Positions 47,082 to 58,506 are shown, counted from the stretch's first letter. The stretch: DNA of 64,000 nt from Globodera rostochiensis (GCA_018350325.1 JAEVLN010000025.1:248001-312000), one strand, 5' to 3'. The notes: generated from the letters alone by a model not told the origin. A program made the numbers and translations.

Positions 47082-49239
47082 ATGCACATTCCTCTCCACC
47101 GGGACAGAATTTACTGTCTGGACAATGAAGCGTTTGAGCATTTGTGTCTCATCAAAAAGGCCAACGTTCAATACTCCCAGAAAGAGATGGCCGACTTTTC
47201 AAAGAGTTGGACTTGGGCAGAACAGAAACTTCAGCGAATGTTGAAGAACGTGTCCATGTTGAAGCCCCACCGTACATGGGGAACCTTGTCGCTCAACGAG
47301 GCCCGTCGGATCATCGTCGACTTGACTACCGCATTGGCAGACATGTCACAGGCCATTCAAGTGCATAATGCCAAAATATTTTGTTAGAAACCATCAGGCG
47401 TGCTCACGGATATCCGGATATCCGCGGATATATCCGGATATGGACGGATAACGGATATGGTTTTTCGGATATATCCGGATACGGACGGATAACGGATATG
47501 GGAACGTCACGGATACGGACGGATGACGGATATGACCCTAATATCCGCGGATATCCGTCGCATCCGTTGTTTTTTTACTGCTGAAGTAAAATTTATTAAA
47601 ACGATTTCTTAAATTGGTTTTCAAGGACATTTACAAGTTTGAACATGGCCTAGTGGTTAAATTTATAGGGTCAGGCTACTTTGGGTCGAGGGTTCCATAC
47701 CCTTTCACGATATCATTTTTATTTTATACTTTAACTCTTTCTTAGTATTCTTACAACTTGTTGAAAAAAAAAATCATACAAAAAATAAATTTTAAGCATT
47801 TGCATAAAATTAGTTCATTTTAGAACTCAATTACCTAAAAATTGGACGATTTTTCTTAGCATAAGTCTTTAAATAACCAATTTTTTCTCTCGGCGGCGCC
47901 TATCGGCACCGCCGACCTCCCCAGCCCCCCCCCCCTCCAGCCCCTCCAGCAAAAAAGCAGAATTCGAAATTTGGAGAAAACTTTAGTGATTTTTAAATAA
48001 TGCGGATATCCGCGGACATCCGCGGACGGATATCCGGATATGGAATTTTGGAACGTCACGGATACGGACGGATAACGGATATGAGATTTTGAGGACGGAC
48101 GGATACGGACGGATAACGGAAATGGGCTTTTGAGGACGGACGGATACGGATACGAAAATCCGTATCCGTGAGCACGCCTGGAAACCATTCTCACCAGGAC
48201 AACTTCATCAATGAGCGGAAGATGTTTGGTGACAAATGTTCATTGAACACATTGGCAAAGGACAAACAGCAGATGCTGCACGAGCGAACGCTGATTTATT
48301 CTAAGGCATCATTTGAGGATTTGAATTTAGTCTAATTGGTCACGCATTTGTTAATCAACATTCAGGCAGCTTCGTTCTGTTGCTTCCTGATAAAATGGGC
48401 GCTGAAGTCGTACAACGACAGCGCGGAGCCGTACATCCAGTCGTTCATCCAGCTTGAGAAACAAATGACTGAGCAAAGCAAAGGGGCAGCCGATCATGAA
48501 TTCCATACGAAGAAGTTGAAAGGGCTCGAAGTCAGTTTGATGGGATATAAGAAAAGCCCAAACTTAAACGCCAATCGAGATTACTGAGATCTTGGAAAAA
48601 AGCTCGGCGAGATCGACCGGTCCGGGCTCTACATTTGCTCTTTCTGACATAATATTGACCAGTGTTGGGGAAAGCTCCGAAGCTGTGTTTTTAAAAAGCT
48701 GAAGCCCGAAACTCCAATTTACTAGCACTGTTTTCCTGAGACTGAGTCGTCTCGACTGACCCCCGGGGGAAAAAACTTCTGCTGGGGGCGGGGAGGTGGG
48801 AGTCAGGGCTGTGTCGAAAGTAAAAAAAAAGTCGAAATCGAAAATCGAAACTGAAAAGTTCGAAATCGAAAATCGAAAGGAAAAAAACGTCGAAAATCGA
48901 AATTCGAAAATCGAAATTTCGACACAGCCCTGGTGACTATGAGATAAGGTCAACAATTGAGGCTTAAAAAAGAAATGAGCATGGGTTAGGTAATCACAAT
49001 TTTCCGGACGGCGCCTATTAGCACCGCCGACTCCCTCCTCCTACTCCTAAAAAACTTAATTTAAAAAACGAACCAAAAAAATCCTCAGAAAAATGTTTTT
49101 TTTTCTTTAAAATTTCTATGAATTTTTGCTAAACTGTTCCAAAAATGTTAAGGAATCGCTCCGTCTCTACAGAGAGCAAAAGGAGCTTATTGAAAATGCA
49201 AAATCCGACGCCAGCACAGAAACGGCAGAAAGCACGTGA
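47082..49239 (+). CDS. helical, coiled-coil-type protein of unknown function
   Basis: Exons 47082-47360, 48198-48329, 48366-48530 and 49153-49239 join in phase 0 throughout to give about 220 residues: KSWTWAEQKLQRMLKNVSML, EARRIIVDLTTALADMSQAI, then DNFINERKMFGDKCSLNTLA, DKQQMLHERTLIYSKASFED, SYNDSAEPYIQSFIQLEKQM and ESLRLYREQKELIENAK. It is almost entirely amphipathic helix with no membrane segment; a BAR- or spectrin-like bundle is possible, but I recognise no family. Intron 1 contains the complete hAT-like element 47395-48180 and intron 3 a MITE at 48804-48932. The second intron is only 36 bp. The ATG directly follows an acceptor (taattaag), so earlier exons may exist. Confidence 0.6.
47395..48180. 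mobile_element. 786-bp hAT-like element, perfect 8-bp duplication
   Basis: Ends CAGGCGTGCTCACGGAT and ATCCGTGAGCACGCCTG, flanked by gaaaccat (47387-47394 and 48181-48188). Both ends carry runs of 'cggatatccgcggatat'. The body is AT-rich with one GC hairpin (47893) and a tRNA-like segment. The body is homologous to that of 55535-56511. There is no transposase. Confidence 0.9.
47640..47712 (+). other. tRNA-like segment (A and B box) inside the element
   Basis: TGGCCTAGTGGTTAA (from 47646) fits a pol III A box and GGGTTCCATACCC (47690) a B box, with tRNA-like spacing of about 45 bp. The acceptor stem is not formed, so it is a tRNA-derived remnant or SINE head, not a tRNA gene. Confidence 0.5.
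48804..48932. mobile_element. 129-bp palindromic MITE in intron
   Basis: Ends CAGGGCTGTGTCGAAA and TTTCGACACAGCCCTG; filled with 'aaatcgaaaatcg' repeats. The flanks show no clear duplication. Confidence 0.6.
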
Positions 49240-50160
49240 ACATCACCAGAAAGCGTGTACTGAGGAGCAAGCGGTCGGCATTGGGTTTATGCCGAAGCCG
49301 AGCAAAAATGGAACGAGTAAGTTGAGGACGGAATTGGACGTCGTCATTTTTTTAAACATTTTTAAACGGCTCTGATCCTGATCTAATCGTACACATAAAA
49401 TCTGAATACCTAATTCAATAATCAATGATTAAGACAGTCAAGATTAGTCCATGGCAAAAACATCCGGCGTTCCCGATGAGTTAAGTTATTCCATTGTTTT
49501 GCATTATAATAATCAAATTTCCAATCCAACTTAAGCGCAACCTTCGTCGTCACGTCACGAGTCTTTCTCCTCGCCCGACCAACAAATTTCGGTAAAAAGA
49601 CGTGCGGTCTTTACATGCTTTTTAATCTTTTAAACGACTTTTCAAACAAAAAATTTTTATTTGAAAATAGAATCCACGAGTTTTGTACGATTTTTTGAGA
49701 GGTTTAATGTCATTTTTATTAAAGGGAACGAATCGGGGTAGGGGTATCATTCGAAAGCATGCAATGGGAAGAAGCTTTCAAACGCAAAAGCTAAGCTATT
49801 GGACAATCCCTTAAAAAGTTATGGCCGATTGTGGCCAAAAAAAGCGTTTCTGGTCATAACTTTTTTGAGAATTGTCCAATATTCGTGCCGAAACAATCGT
49901 TACAATAACAGAGTGCCGCCGCCGCCGCCGATGGACAAACAGCGTCGCTAAGATCGAATTGATGGAAGAGTTGAAGAACGTAAAGAGGCGGACAAAATTT
50001 TGTCCCCTGTTTTTTGACGATTTTTTCGACATTATCACTCAAAAATTTCCATTATTTTATCATTTTCTCAGAATTCTGCCACTTTGATTAGTTTTCCACT
50101 CTGTTTTGACCAATTTTGAATCCCGAACTATGAATTCGAACCTTTGGTTGAAATTCAAAA
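49240..50160. other. no confident gene
   Basis: A possible exon at 49908-49990 (acceptor aataacag; VAKIELMEELKNVKRR in one frame) follows a gccgccgcc run. It might be another exon of the 47-kb gene, but I cannot fix its phase. The rest is AT-rich. Confidence 0.3.
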
Positions 50161-50590
50161 TATTTGATTGAAACTCAAATCAAAATTGTTGCCCTAAAAA
50201 CCGCTAAATATGCGCATATAAATACACCAAAAGGTCAAATCGCGCGAAAAACAAGAAACCGGAGAGTTTGGCACCGGCTCGGCTTTTGGCGCGAACTTAT
50301 TAATTAGAAAAGCAAAAGAAACATTTCTTTTTTACATTTGGTGATGAAATATTAAATGGAAGAAGGAATTGCCAAAATATGTTTTTTGTGATTTGTCCGT
50401 TAGGTCAAGGGGGGGGGGGGGGGGGGAAATGACCAATAAACAATTGGGGGGGGGGGGGGGGGGGGATATTTTGACGGACATTTGTTTTTGTTATTCATTT
50501 ATTGCTCATTCTGTTGACCCCCCCCCCCCCCTCCCCCCAATTCATTCATTCATCCCAATGTTTGTGTGCCGCCTAAGCCTTCCTTAACAT
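50160..50590 (-). repeat. mini-protein upstream region plus poly-G repeat
   Basis: 50160-50345 is the inverse of 36510-36690. 50345-50560 carries runs of about 18 and more than 20 G and 14 C, with 'gatttgtccgttaggtcaag'. The mini-protein ORF is absent here. 50590-51100 shows nothing coding. Confidence 0.6.
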
Positions 50591-51104
50591 ATTTGTCACC
50601 ATCAAAATCCCGATCCGGCCAACTCTACTTATGTCTAGGGCCGAGATTTTCAGATTTTAACCTATTTTTTTGTAGAATAGGGGATCATAAGAGAAGCTCA
50701 AAAATAGCATTCATTTTTAAAATTTTAGAATTAGTGCGATTTTTTAGTCAATATAATGGCATTTTTCCTGAAAAATGCAATTTTTAGGCATTTTTCCGAA
50801 ATTCTTGAAGAAATCCAATATTTTAGGCACTTTTCCCCAAAATTTCATAAGAAATTTCTGCAATTTAAAAGGAAAAATGCACCCCTAAAAAATGATTTTT
50901 TCTTTGACCAAAAATCCACCCAAACATCGACATTTTCCCTAAAATTTTTTGATTTGAATTCATCATTCGGTTGGTGTGCAGTTAGCCCCATGAGGCTATG
51001 GAAAACACCATGTTTTCGAGCAATAAAATTGGGAATAAATCCGGCGGCATTCTCACGATAGAGTCAAAGATCTCGACCGAGATTTTCGAGTCCTTTCTCT
51101 AGTT

Positions 51105-52275
51105 TCAAATATCAGCTTCTCCTTCCTTCCTTGGGGGGTGTTTTAAATATCAGCGCCCGGGGGGATTATTTCAAATATCAGCTTTTCCTTTCTTCCCAGG
51201 AGGATGTTTCAAATATCAGCTTTTCCTTTCTTCCCCAGAGGGATTATTTCAAATATCAGCTTTTCATTTCTTCCCGGAGGGATTATTTCAAATATCAGCT
51301 TTTCATTTCTTCCCCGGAGGGATTATTTCAAATATCAGCTTTTCATTTCTTCCCCGGAGGGATTATTTCAAATATCAGCTTTTCCTTTCTTCCCCAGAGG
51401 GATTATTTCAAATATCAGCTTTTCATTTCTTCCCGGAGGAATTATTTCAAATATCAGCTTTTCCTTTCTTCCCAGGAGGATGTTTCAAATATCAGCTTTT
51501 CCTTTCTTCCCAGGAGGATGTTTCAAATATCAGCTTTTCCTTTCTTCCCAGGAGGATGTTTCAAATATCAGCTTTTCCTTTCTTCCCCAGAGGGATTATT
51601 TCAAATATCAGCTTTTCATTTCTTCCCAGGAGGATGCTTCAAATATCAGCTTTTCCTTTCTTCCCCAGAGGGATTATTTCAAATATCAGCTTTTCATTTC
51701 TTCCCAGGAGGATGCTTCAAATATCAGCTTTTCCTTTCTTCCCAGGAGGATGTTTCAAATATCAGCTTTTCCTTTCTTCCCAGGAGGATGTTTCAAATAT
51801 CAGCTTTTCCTTTCTTCCCCAGAGGGATTATTTCAAATATCAGCTTTTCCTTTCTTCCCAGGAGGATGTTTCAAATATCAGCTTTTCCTTTCTTCCCAGG
51901 AGGATGTTTCAAATATCAGCTTTTCCTTTCTTCCCCAGAGGGATTATTTCAAATATCAGCTTTTCCTTTCTTCCCAGGAGGATGCTTCAAATATCAGCTT
52001 TTCCTTTCTTCCCCAGAGGAATTATTTCAAATATCAGCTTTTCCTTTCTTCCCAGGAGGATGCTTCAAATATCAGCTTTTCCTTTCTTCCCCAGAGGGAT
52101 TATTTCAAATTTATCAGCTTTTCCTTTCTTCCCAGGAGGATGTTTCAAATATCAGCTTTTCCTTTCTTCCCCAGAGGGATTATTTCAAATATCAGCTTTT
52201 CCTTTCTTCCCAGGAGGATGTTTCAAATATCAGCTTTTCCTTTCTTCCCAGGAGGATGTTTCAAATATCAGCTTT
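51105..52275 (+). repeat. 38/40-bp minisatellite resembling tandem splice acceptors
   Basis: About 30 units made of tttcaaatatcagcttttcc followed by tttcttcccaggaggatg (38 bp) or tttcttccccagagggatta (40 bp). Each has a long pyrimidine tract ending CAG, i.e. a textbook 3' splice site, and the 38-bp form also supplies ATG. It is open in several frames for up to 425 codons, which is a by-product of the repeat. Confidence 0.85.
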
Positions 52276-52329
52276 TAAACATTTTGGTTGCAAATCTCAA
52301 CAAATTTTCGGAAATTTTCTTTTTTTTTA

Positions 52330-53480
52330 AATCTTCCTCCGCCCTCCGTCTCGCCCCACTACTTGCTCCGTCGGTTACCCGACATTTGCACCCCAGACAT
52401 TTGCGGCCCCAGCCAAAATATGACATTTGCGGCTCGACATTTCGCCGATTTCCAATATTTTTAAATAACCAAATCAACTAAAGTCAAACGTATGCATTTA
52501 CGTGTCAAGTAGATACCGGAATTTTGAAATGACCAGTGAAAAGTAACTACTTGCTCCGTCATCGCATGCTCGCTGTTGGCGGGCCGTTACACGGCCTTTC
52601 ATTATTATATCCGGCTTTTGTTACTTAAAATTCGTTTTTTCCTTAATTTTCTCATTTTTCCTTAATTTTCAAAATTTAAACCGGTTCAAAAACGCATTTT
52701 AATTCTCATTTTGATTTCATTAACAAATCCCTAATTTTTGAAAGCCTATATGAGTGATTTTTCCCTTTTTTTATCAGTGACAACTGAGTCCCCAGTCAAA
52801 AGACACTTCAGTCCCGGGTCTGTAACTCCGGCTCCTAGAAGTCGGTTGCACTTCTCCCATGCCTAGATCGATTTGTCTCATCGAGACTATTCAACGACAT
52901 ATCATTTGTCGGAATTGGTTCAGGAACAAAAAAGCCGCTATACTTCACAATATCCGTCGAGGATTTCTTAGGGGCGTACTTTTTCCTTTTTATTGCTTTT
53001 TTGTTAAGCAATTTTTCTCGGTTTCTGGGGGTGCATTTTCTGTTTTACTCCATTTTTTGGGCGGCTCGGCGGTGCCGATAAACGCCGCCGAGAAAATTTT
53101 TGTGATTTTGATGAAATTTGTATAAAAGTGAAAAAAAAAAGTGCTATATTCCACCTTATCTAACTTTTCTCTTATCTGCCTATGATGTTTAAAAAAGTTG
53201 CTTTTTCCTTAATTTTAAAAATTTTAAACCGGTTTAAAAACCCGTTTTAAATTCTCAATTTAGATTTTATATCGACAGACAGTAATTTTTAATGCCTATG
53301 TATATGAGTGATTTTACCCATTTTTTAATATTTGGACAACTGAGTCCCCAGTCAAAAAGACACTTCAGTCCCGGGCTCATAACTTGCTTCAAAGTGGTTT
53401 CCGCCAAAAAATTTTTACGGATTCGTGCGTTAGGCTTAGCGAGGAGTCGATTGATATATAATTCGTCCAATTTGGCGAGG
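52330..53480. repeat. inverted-repeat element debris and family A copies
   Basis: 52380-52445 repeats 'cccgacatttgc(a/g)'. 52540-52760 matches the right part of the element at 57450-58295 (acttgctccgtcatcgcatg, ccgttacacggcc, ttaaaccggttcaaaaac). Family A copies sit at 52785-52850 and 53335-53470. A GC hairpin lies at 53066. Confidence 0.55.
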
Positions 53481-53679
53481 TACCCATATACTGCAATTTT
53501 TCCCCTTTTTTTGTAACGATTTTGATTGCCTTTATTTCCCCATTCCCACTCTATCGCTTATCCCTCCCGAATTTGTCCTCTACAAAATGCGGAAAATTAA
53601 TTTCAAAATTTGATTCTTTACATTTTTATGCATGTTCAATTTTAACAGGTTCTTTACTCGCATTTAACATCCAACAATA

Positions 53680-54471
53680 ATGGCTCTTTTGAATACTCCA
53701 AATCCTCGAAAAGAAGGCGAATTTGTGACGGAGAAACGCTGTTCGTGCCCAACCTCGCAACTTTATGCCATCAAATTCAACAAGGTCAGGTCAAGTCGAG
53801 TGCGACGTCTTCAAATTTATTATTTTTGTTTGTTTTTTAGGTCCAATGCAAAGTAATGAGTCAGTGCAACAAAAATTGCGAGATTTTCTGTTATGCGTTT
53901 TTGGTGAGTTTTGATGGGAAAGGGAATAATTTTTTATAATTTTAGTATTTCATCATATTATTCGGGCCTCTTGCCTTGTTGATTGCAACCCACGGCTCGG
54001 GTCTGACGATAATATACATCAGTTTCGCCCTCTACAATGGTACTCTTATCATCATTGTGACGATGGCGTATGCAGCTCAGGCTGGTAGCGAAAAAATGAT
54101 GAAAAAAGATGTTTAATACACAAATTGGGCCCTATTTTTGTTGCAGAATTTACGCACACCGCGCTGGAGGTGCTGTACAAATGTCGCTCGTGTGGCCACG
54201 AAATGCACGTCACTTACGAAGTCTTACGTAGGCCTTTTTTCACTGAAAAATGATTTATCGCTATTTAGGCAACGCCCGTAGGCGGTCAGGTGGAGACATT
54301 TTCAACGCGTATGGACGTTACACCCGGACGTGCCAGGAACCGGAGCCGCTCTCCTTGAAAACCACGGCCTTTGATGACGTTGAACGCGCCTATCGCACCA
54401 TGCGTCCACACTACGACCACTACCACAACAGCTTATATTGGACGAGACAAATGATCAAACGCCTGCGTTGA
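53680..54471 (+). CDS. 196-residue two-pass membrane protein with CxxC motif, five exons
   Basis: Exons 53680-53784, 53841-53903, 53946-54084, 54147-54227 and 54269-54471, with strong sites and consistent phases. It starts MALLNTPNPRKEGEFVTEKR, then CSCPTSQLYAIKFNK and VQCKVMSQCNKNCEIFCYAF. Two hydrophobic stretches follow: YFIILFGPLALLIA and TIIYISFALYNGTLIIIVTM. Next is YKCRSCGHEMHVTYEVL (a C-x2-C metal-binding look) and a basic, tyrosine-rich tail (PHYDHYHNSLYWTRQMIKRL). The acceptor-like ttttaacag 30 bp before the ATG could be a trans-splice site. I do not recognise the family. This is the cleanest gene in the window and is free of insertions. Confidence 0.85.
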
Positions 54472-54839
54472 GCCGATGTGAGGAAAAGGCTCATTTTGTC
54501 ACATTTTATATTTTTTCATCAATTTTAGCGAGCAATGCACTCCAAGGGTGCCATGCCAATGCCATTATCGAATAGGGCTTTAAACGGATGTGCCTTATAT
54601 TAAAAATGAATGTATGTATGTATTTATGTGTGATACGATGACCGATGAGCATAACATATTAATATCATACTGCCATAAATATGTAAGATTTGTCATTTCA
54701 ATGGAAAAAGGGCATTTTTATTTTTTTACTCTCAATTGAAAATCTACATGATTTAAAATTTCACCAAATCAAAAAAAAAGTATAATCGGCCCGTTGTTTT
54801 TGCGAAAGAACATGTAAAAGAATTATTAAATTCTTATTG

Positions 54840-55526
54840 TGTACAAATTTAAGATGGGGGGGGGGGGGGGGGAACAATCAAACAAACACTTCCAGAGTGC
54901 AGCCTGAGCCTTCCTTAACATATTTGTCCCCATCAATTTCGGTCATTTATTTTTAGGGACGGGTGCCGGACCGGAGTCTGGCAGGATGTTTTCGGATTTG
55001 GGTCCGGAATCCGTGTTTTTGATCATTTCGGATTTATCCGGATAATCTCTCCAGTAAATTTTCAAAATTGAAAATCCGGTTCCGGAAATTTGATTTCACC
55101 GGGCCTATTTATTTTGTTTTCTTGTTGTTTTGAGTCCTGCTGACTGCAATTAATTTCTGCTTATGATGGGCACTTAAGAGAAAAAAACATAAAACATTAT
55201 CCCATTTTTTGATCAAATTTTCTTTAAGAAAAGCGTAGTTTTAGAAGAAATTCTTTGATTTTAATATTTTCAGATTTTATTTTGGACCATTTTGAAGCTT
55301 TTTAGGAATGAAAAGGCTTCGTGAAAATAATTTGTGGATTTTTAACGTTTGTTAAAATAATAGCTCCAAAATTAAGATTTCTCATACCGGTTTTCGGACA
55401 TTTTATTGGCGTCCGGCCAATTCGTCCCAATGTTTGTGTGTGCCGGCTGTACTTTCACTGGACACGCCATGTCTCACACAACCATCGATTTTATCTTATT
55501 TAAAAAGAATCATCTTTCCCCTCAGG
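54840..55526 (+). repeat. dispersed repeat paralogous to 43410-43890
   Basis: A run of about 16 G (54856-54871), then ggtgccggaccggagtctgg, ccggttttcggacattttat and ctgtactttcactggacacg, in the same order as at 43.4-43.9 kb. Confidence 0.65.
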
Positions 55527-55534
55527 GTTTGAAC

Positions 55535-56511
55535 CAGGCATGGACACGGTTACCCGTAACCGCGGTTATCCGCGAACGGTTATGGAATTTAAAAGGTCAC
55601 GGTTACGGGCGGTTAACGGTTATGAGATTTTGAGGACGGGCGGTTACGGTCGGTTAACGGTTATGGAATTTAAAAGGTCACGGTTACGGGCGGTTAACGG
55701 TTATGACCTCTAAAACCGCGGTTAACCGTCGTATCCGTTATTTTTTGGCTGCTGAGGCTTGAGATGATTTGCCTTATAATTTCTTTGACTTTTATTCACA
55801 TTTCACCAAATTACTTTATCGATCCAGTGGCTTAGTGGTGAAACTCTTCTACTGATTTTATTTGTTCTAGGTTCTAGCCCCATCCGCTGTAATCATTTTA
55901 TTTATATTTTAATATCCCTCCTTTTTTTAGTATTCTTACAATTTTTACAAAAATTTTAGCTATAAAAAGTAAAATTCTAAGTGTTTACATAAATAATTAG
56001 TGCATTTTTAAACGTCCAATCACCTAAATTTGACAATTTTTCTTAGCATAAGTCGGTAAATATTCAATTTTTTTCTCTCGGCGGCGCCTATCGGCACCGC
56101 CGAACCCCCAATCCCACTCTTAAAAATATTTTAGGAAACTAATGCGTAAAAAACAGAAAATATTACTCTAATCGGTCGCGCTTTGTTAGATTTTAATCAT
56201 GAAAGTGTTAGAAAGAGATTTAAAAATTTTATTCATTGACAAAATCTGATAAAAATCACTTGTTAAGTTCAATTCACATCAATTTTGATTTAATTTTAGA
56301 AGGACGCCACATCACGATCGGAAAAAAATAGTTTTAAAAATCGATTCTTCAAAATCTGGAAAACTTTATTGATTTTTAAATAATGCGGTTAACCGCGGAT
56401 AACCGCGGGCGGTTAACGGTTATGAGATTTTGAGGACGGGCGGTTAACGGTTATGAGATTTTTAAGACGGGCGGTTACGGTTAAGGAAATTCATAACCGT
56501 GTCCATGCCTG
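55535..56511. mobile_element. 977-bp hAT-like element, perfect 8-bp duplication
   Basis: Ends CAGGCATGGACACGGTTA and TAACCGTGTCCATGCCTG, flanked by gtttgaac (55527-55534 and 56512-56519). Subterminal runs of 'cggttaacggttatg' occur at both ends. The AT-rich body is homologous to that of 47395-48180 (ttagtattcttacaa, tttttcttagcataagtc, GC hairpin near 56082). It is inserted in a repeat whose empty version is at 43883. Confidence 0.9.
55820..55885 (+). other. tRNA-like segment inside the element
   Basis: TGGCTTAGTGGTGAAAC (55828) and AGGTTCTAGCCCC (55869) fit A and B boxes, in the same relative place as in the 47-kb element. Confidence 0.5.
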
Positions 56512-56699
56512 GTTTGAACAAGGTCTTGGCCAAAATTCATTAAATTGTTCAAATTCCTCCGGTCGCGCCGTCTAATGCTTTTTGTAGACATTTTTAAATG
56601 TTAGTGTTCGACTTAACGAAATTTCCTCCGTTCCCCAGGGACACGTTGGCTCCTCTACCCTCACCCCACTTCCATTTCCCACCCATTCCCCTAGTGGCA

Positions 56700-56945
56700 G
56701 GATGACATTTCATACACGCAACATTTCATACACTAAGCAAAAAAACGACACTTCATACACGCGACATTTCATACACGCGACACTTCATACACTAATTTGT
56801 AAGCAAAAAAACGACACTTCATACATTAACCCAAAATACGACATCTCATACACGCGACATTTCATACACGCGACACTTCATACACTAATTTGTAAGCAAA
56901 AAAACGACACTTCATACATTAACCCAAAATACGACATCTCATACT
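56700..56945. repeat. minisatellite 'cattcatacacgcgacattt'-type
   Basis: Repeated cttcatacacgcgac and ttcatacacgcgacatttca units with a duplicated block of about 93 bp containing taatttgtaagcaaaaaaac. Shares the 'acatttc' core with the arrays at 1.7-3.6 kb. Confidence 0.65.
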
Positions 56946-57100
56946 TTCATTTCTTCCCCGGAGGGATATTTCAAATATCAGCTTTTCATTTCTTCCCGGA
57001 GGAATTATTTCAAATATCAGCTTTTCCTTTCTTTCCCGGAGGGATTATTTCAAATATCAGTTTTTCCTTTCTTCCCCGGAGGGATTATTTCAAATATCAA
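56946..57100 (+). repeat. four copies of the 'tttcaaatatcag' minisatellite
   Basis: Same unit as 51105-52275, again with cttccccggagggatta. 57100-57180 follows with 'ccaaatatgcgcatatatat', related to the mini-protein upstream region. Confidence 0.7.
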
Positions 57101-57449
57101 TCGCCAAATATGCGCATATATATGCTCCAAAAAAAGGCCAAAATATGCCAAAAATGCCGAAATATGCACCGAAAAATGGCACTTTTACTGCACTAAATTG
57201 CTTAATACTTAATTTTTTCTTCTTTTAACGTATAAATAAGTAGATTTAAAGCCTTTTCGCGTATTATTTGGTATTTTTGGGAAGTTGAACAAATTTGAAA
57301 AAAGTTTCGAAATTTTAACCGCTAGGCCAGCTCATCGCCTTTGGCCATTTCAGCGCCAGACAGCCATTTCAGTGCCGACATTTTTTATATATTTTTTTGG
57401 CTAAAGTGTCGTTAAGGTACCTCGCTCGAAATTTGACAAGTCATATATC

Positions 57450-58295
57450 AATCGACTCCACTCTAAGCCTAACGCACGAATCTTCAAAAATTTTTGCGCG
57501 GAAACCACTTTGAAGAAAGTTATGGCCCTTCAAAGTTGGCCAAAAACCATAGTGGGGACCCTTTTGGTCAACATTTTTGAAAATATTTTTTGTTCTAAAA
57601 ATGGTCTGCAAATATGTTATTTTATGCCCTGATTACGAATTTGTCAATAAAAACATAAAATTGAGAATTTAAAACGGTTTTTGAATTGGTTTAAAATTTG
57701 AAAATTAAGGAAAAAGCGACTTTTGAGTAACAGAAGCCGGATAAAATAATGAAAGGCCGTGTAACGGCCCGCCAACAGCGAGCATGCGATGACGGAGCAA
57801 GTAGTGGGGCGAGACGGAGGGCGGAGGAAGAAGTCTGACGAGCGCCACTGGGGGGCGAGCGCGCGGGGACCCGCGGAGCGGTCGCGCGCGAGACCCCGCC
57901 GGGGGGGGGGGGGGTGACGCGCGGACTTCTTCCGGAGCCCGGAGTCTCGCCCCACCTACTGGCCGCCGTAGTCGAGTGTGCGGTACTTTGGCTGCTATTT
58001 TCCACTTACTGTCTAATTTTTCCCCTATCGGGCTTTGGTTTAATTACCTTTTTATTTTAATTTTCAAATTTTTAAACCGGTTCAAAAACTCTTTAAATTC
58101 TCAATTTTATGTTTTTATTGACAAATTCGTAATCAGGGCATAAAATAACATATTTGCAGACCATTTTTAGAACAAAAAATATTTTCAAAAATGTTGACCA
58201 AAAGGGTCCTCCCTATGGTTTTTGGCCAACTTTGAAGGGCCATAACTTTCTTCAAAGTGGTTTCCGCGCAAAAATTTTTGCAGATTCGTGCGTTT
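57450..58295. mobile_element. ~850-bp fold-back element with ~240-bp arms and GC-rich core
   Basis: 57475-57720 (cgcacgaatcttcaaaaatt ... gaaaattaaggaaaaa) is the inverse of about 58048-58292. The core 57760-57970 is very GC-rich (gcgcgcggggacccgcgg, a run of 14 G) and also has internal inverse symmetry (gaggaagaagtc / gacttcttcc). A partial relative is at 52360-52760. No transposase is seen. Confidence 0.65.
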
Positions 58296-58437
58296 TGTAA
58301 TTTCGTCCAACCAAAAATGGAAATTCCAAAAATTTGTAAAAAGCCGCCCAAAAACTTTAAAAATCATAAAAATTTAATAAATTGTTTCCTCAATACAAAT
58401 CCTCATCAAAAGACATAAAAAACCAATTTGCATCAGT

Positions 58438-58506
58438 CGGGGGTTGAACCCATTGAACCCACACCCACAACACTTCCGACATACATCAATACCAACTAGA
58501 CCAGAC
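58438..58506 (-). other. tRNA-derived SINE-like segment
   Basis: On the minus strand TGGTCTAGTTGGTAT (A box) is followed about 50 bp later by GGGTTCAATGG and GGGTTCAACCCCC (B-box forms). The AT-rich 3' tail ends near 58370. No complete cloverleaf. Confidence 0.45.

Noticed and set aside
51131..52481. Long plus-strand ORFs (up to 425 codons)
   Set aside because: They are minisatellite translations open in three frames with the same words cycling; no codon bias, no domain.
58037..58048. ggtttaattacc, the first 12 bases of the nematode spliced leader SL1
   Set aside because: The following bases do not match, and there is no donor or Sm site; chance match in AT-rich DNA.
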